From NCBI GenBank assembly GCA_965204155.1, contig OZ241971.1, positions 3,968,001 through 4,032,000 of the forward strand: 64,000 bases of DNA, given 5' to 3'. Each line of letters opens with the position of its first letter. The first letter of the stretch is position 1. Positions 61,384 through 64,000 of the stretch are shown one piece after another. The translations under genes were made by a program, and so were the position numbers. The notes beneath the pieces are model-generated. The model was not told where the DNA came from, ran no database searches, and worked only from the letters and a program-made list of their open reading frames with translations. The stretch is from UBA6522 sp965204155. Lineage in GTDB: Bacteria; Pseudomonadota; Gammaproteobacteria; Steroidobacterales; Rariloculaceae.

Positions 61384-64000
61384 AGCAAGAAGCGGGACCT
61401 CGAACACGTACGCTTCATCAGCGCCGGAGCCGGTAGCGGCAAGACGTACCGCCTGACCCGGGAGCTTGAGCAGGCGCTTTGCGAGGGCAGGGTGACGCCC
61501 GCCGCCGTGATCGGCACCACGTTCACGGTCAAGGCGGCGACGGAGCTTCAGGACCGGGTGCGGACGCGACTCATCCGCAGCGGGCGGCCCTTGCTTTCGG
61601 CGCAGATGGCGCAGTCCCTCATCGGCACCGTGCACAGCGTCTGTGCCCGCCTGCTCGGCCGGTTTGCGTTCGAACTCGGGCTCTCGCCGGAGATCAACGT
61701 CGCGGGCGTAGAAGACGGTGCGCGTCTGTTCAACCAGGCACTGGACGAGGTGCTGAGCGCCGACCGGGTGCGAGCGATGAACCTCCGCGCCCAGCGCCTG
61801 GCCCTCGTGGACGACCGCGCCGGTACGGGCTGGCAGGACCATGTACGCAGAATCGCCCAGGAGGCGAGAAGCAACGACATCGACCCGGCCGATCTGCCCG
61901 GGATGGGCCGGCAAAGCGCGAAGCGATTGCTCGGCTACTTTCCGGAGGCCACTTGCGGAGCGGAGGCGTCGGACGCGCTGCGTGCGGCCGTTGAGAATGC
62001 CATCGCAGATATCGACCTCGTAACCGATACCACCAAGGGTACCCGCGGATACGTTGCCAGACTGCGCAACGCCGCGGCGGAACTTCGCCGCGACGACTGC
62101 CGATGGACGCTGTGGATTTCGCTGAGCAAGGCGGGTCCGACCAAACGCAGCGAGGATGCGGCCGTCCCCGTGCGGGCCGCGGCCGCCTGCTATGACTGTC
62201 ACGAGGACTTTCACGCCGACATACGCGGCTACATCGAAGGCGTATTCGCGATCGCGGGGGAAACCCTCGACCGCTTTCAGAGCCTGAAGACCGCCCGCGG
62301 CCTCGTCGACTACCCCGACATGGAACAACTCATGCTGCGCGCTCTCGACGAGCCAGCGGTGGCCGAGCGGCTTACCGAGGAGGTCCGTTTGCTGCTGGTG
62401 GATGAGTTCCAGGACACCAATCCGATGCAACTGGCGCTGTTCATGAAATTCGCCCGCTTCGCCGCCGAAGTGTTCTTCGTCGGAGACGTCAAGCAGGCCA
62501 TATTCGGCTTCCGGGGCAGCGATCCGGAGCTTGTGGGAAGCACGCTCGACGCGCTCGTCGACCGCGGCAGCCGGCTCGACTTGCTCGATCGGTCGTGGCG
62601 CTCGCGGCCTTCGCTCGTGCGTTACATGAACGCGGTATTCGGCGAAGCCTTCCAGCGCGATGGCATGAGTCCCGATCGGGTCGAGCTGTCGCCCCAGCGC
62701 CCCGAAATCCACGGGTCGCCGGCGGTGGTGCGCTGGACGCTCCCGAAGGGGAAACGTGAGGTACAGGCCGGTGCGGTGGCGCTCGCCATCTCGGAATACA
62801 TCGGCGCCGGGCATCGGGTGAGCGACCCGGAGACGGGCGAAGCGCGGGCTGTCACCTACGGCGACATCGCGGTGCTCGCCGCGACCAATGGCCACGTCCA
62901 GGAAATTGCCAGAGCGCTGCGCCTGCGGCGGGTGCCCATGAAGATGACCCTGGCCGGGCTGCTGGAAACGCCGGAAGTGTGCCTTGCGAGGGCGTGCCTG
63001 CGCCGGTTGAACGATCCCTCCGACACGCTTGCCACGGCAGAAATCCGGGCCCTGGGCGCCTGCGAGGAGCCGGAAGAGTGGCTTGCGGACCGGCTGTGCT
63101 GGCTGGCATCCGGGGAACGGGAACGGGACTGGTCGGTGGCCGACGATCCCATCGTGTCCCGCATCGCCCACCTGCGCGGCCAGACGATGACGCAGTCGCC
63201 GGTGGAGATCCTGGCGCGGGTGCTCAACTACGTCGGCGTCCGCCCGATCGTGACCGCCTGGGGGCCGGACGCCATCACCGCCGCCCAGCGCCAGCGCAAC
63301 CTGGATGCCTTTCTCCACCTCTCGGTCGAGTACGAGAACCGCTGCGCATCTCAGCACGAGGCGGCGACGCTCACCGGGTTCCTGTTCTGGCTCGAGAATC
63401 CGACGTCCCCGGAACTGGATCTGCAGCCGGTGGTCACCGGCGGCGACGCCGTGCACGTGCTGACCTACCACCGCGCAAAGGGCCTGGAGTGGCCAGTGGT
63501 GGTCGCGACGGACTTTCACTACACATGGCGGCCCCGCATCTGGGACGTTCGCGTCGAGTCCGGCTCGGACGACCTCGACCTGGATAAACCACTCGACGGG
63601 CGGACCATCCGCTTCTACCCGAACGTCTTCGGCAGGAACACCAGGGGCGTTCCCGTCCTGGACAACATCCTGTCGTCGGAGGAGGGCGCAAGGACTGCCG
63701 CCGCAGCGGAGGCCGAAGGGCGCCGCCTGGCGTACGTGGGCATGACCCGAGCCCGGGACACCCTCATCATCGTCCTGCCGCCATCGGGGCCGCGCAGCGG
63801 TGCGTGGCTCGGCAACTTCAACTCCCGGCATCTGCTTCCCACCGGCGACGAACACCCGTTGCCGGTTGGCGGCGAGCGCCCGCTTCCCGGCGGCGGCGGC
63901 CACCGGTTTTCCCCCGGCGAACCCATCCCCTCGGCGGTGGTGGATCTGCCGGTCGCTGAATCTGCGGCTCCGGCGCCGGCCCCTTTCGGTCCTGCCTGGT
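61378..64000 (+). CDS. UvrD/AddA-like superfamily I helicase (runs off window)
   Basis: About 874 residues are visible. 'ISAGAGSGKTYRL' (residues 14-26) is Walker A, 'LLVDEFQDTNPMQLALF' (about 340) is Walker B, 'FVGDVKQAIFGFRGSDPEL' motif III, 'LDRSWRSRPSLV' motif IV, 'VHVLTYHRAKGLEWPVVV' motif V and 'RLAYVGMTRARDTL' motif VI. All helicase motifs are present. The C-terminal part, where AddA has its own nuclease, lies outside the window. The GTG 61378 start follows a duplicated ribosome site. With the nuclease upstream it should form a two-subunit helicase-nuclease. Confidence 0.88.
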   Translation, partial: MSSKKRDLEHVRFISAGAGSGKTYRLTRELEQALCEGRVTPAAVIGTTFTVKAATELQDRVRTRLIRSGRPLLSAQMAQSLIGTVHSVCARLLGRFAFELGLSPEINVAGVEDGARLFNQALDEVLSADRVRAMNLRAQRLALVDDRAGTGWQDHVRRIAQEARSNDIDPADLPGMGRQSAKRLLGYFPEATCGAEASDALRAAVENAIADIDLVTDTTKGTRGYVARLRNAAAELRRDDCRWTLWISLSKAGPTKRSEDAAVPVRAAAACYDCHEDFHADIRGYIEGVFAIAGETLDRFQSLKTARGLVDYPDMEQLMLRALDEPAVAERLTEEVRLLLVDEFQDTNPMQLALFMKFARFAAEVFFVGDVKQAIFGFRGSDPELVGSTLDALVDRGSRLDLLDRSWRSRPSLVRYMNAVFGEAFQRDGMSPDRVELSPQRPEIHGSPAVVRWTLPKGKREVQAGAVALAISEYIGAGHRVSDPETGEARAVTYGDIAVLAATNGHVQEIARALRLRRVPMKMTLAGLLETPEVCLARACLRRLNDPSDTLATAEIRALGACEEPEEWLADRLCWLASGERERDWSVADDPIVSRIAHLRGQTMTQSPVEILARVLNYVGVRPIVTAWGPDAITAAQRQRNLDAFLHLSVEYENRCASQHEAATLTGFLFWLENPTSPELDLQPVVTGGDAVHVLTYHRAKGLEWPVVVATDFHYTWRPRIWDVRVESGSDDLDLDKPLDGRTIRFYPNVFGRNTRGVPVLDNILSSEEGARTAAAAEAEGRRLAYVGMTRARDTLIIVLPPSGPRSGAWLGNFNSRHLLPTGDEHPLPVGGERPLPGGGGHRFSPGEPIPSAVVDLPVAESAAPAPAPFGPAW

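Noticed and set aside
61231..63903. Long open frame (890 codons) antisense to the helicase
   Set aside because: The + strand carries all helicase motifs; the antisense frame has none.

Overview
This GC-rich window reads as a chromosomal segment of a gammaproteobacterium, probably an uncultured or poorly described lineage (inference). The right-hand core carries the order hrcA-grpE-dnaK-dnaJ-dapB-carA-carB-greA-rlmE-ftsH-[cassette]-glmM-tpiA-secG-tRNA-Leu(GAG), with recN, nadK, fur, bamE, ratA, rnfH, smpB and ssrA just upstream. That arrangement is typical of Gammaproteobacteria. It holds the heat-shock chaperones, lysine and arginine/pyrimidine entry enzymes, trans-translation, iron regulation and envelope functions.

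The left 29 kb is different. It is a duplicated array of secreted proteins. Eight of the ten DUF6152-type proteins in the window lie here (the other two follow tRNA-Leu). All ten have a signal peptide whose predicted cleavage site leaves His-His at the mature N-terminus, and all keep a second 'PH' histidine. They recur with a small set of partners: an uncharacterised periplasmic protein (here called the EWSQY family; four copies, one fused to a cytochrome c), class II and dihaem cytochromes c, two TonB-dependent receptors (TBDTs), SnoaL/NTF2-like proteins, a four-helix membrane protein, YtcJ-type amidohydrolases, a sulfatase and a metallo-beta-lactamase-fold hydrolase. Two module types repeat. 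The first is [TBDT - class II cytochrome - EWSQY - short DUF6152], present twice at 11977-21406. The second is [amidohydrolase - SnoaL - membrane protein - EWSQY - short DUF6152 - long DUF6152], nearly complete at 23157-28238, without the amidohydrolase at 1-2508, and as an inverted decayed copy from 3031. A FecI/FecR pair lies directly upstream of the STN-bearing receptor, so one branch looks controlled by surface signalling.

The array carries marks of recent recombination: near-identical duplicate blocks, direct repeats that flank the amidohydrolase in one block and leave a single copy in the other, an inverted repeat of 62 bp, an internally deleted pseudogene, a receptor whose leader region is a former interdomain linker, and a gene whose 5' end contains a fragment of a neighbouring family.

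From 28.4 to 29.4 kb is a putative nucleotidyltransferase toxin-antitoxin pair. A two-gene cassette of unknown function sits between ftsH and glmM, where folP is usual. After tRNA-Leu the DNA becomes accessory again: two more DUF6152 proteins, a VapBC-like pair, a VOC protein, a methyltransferase, the stub of a type I restriction methylase (hsdM), and an AddB-like nuclease next to a UvrD/AddA-like helicase that runs off the window.
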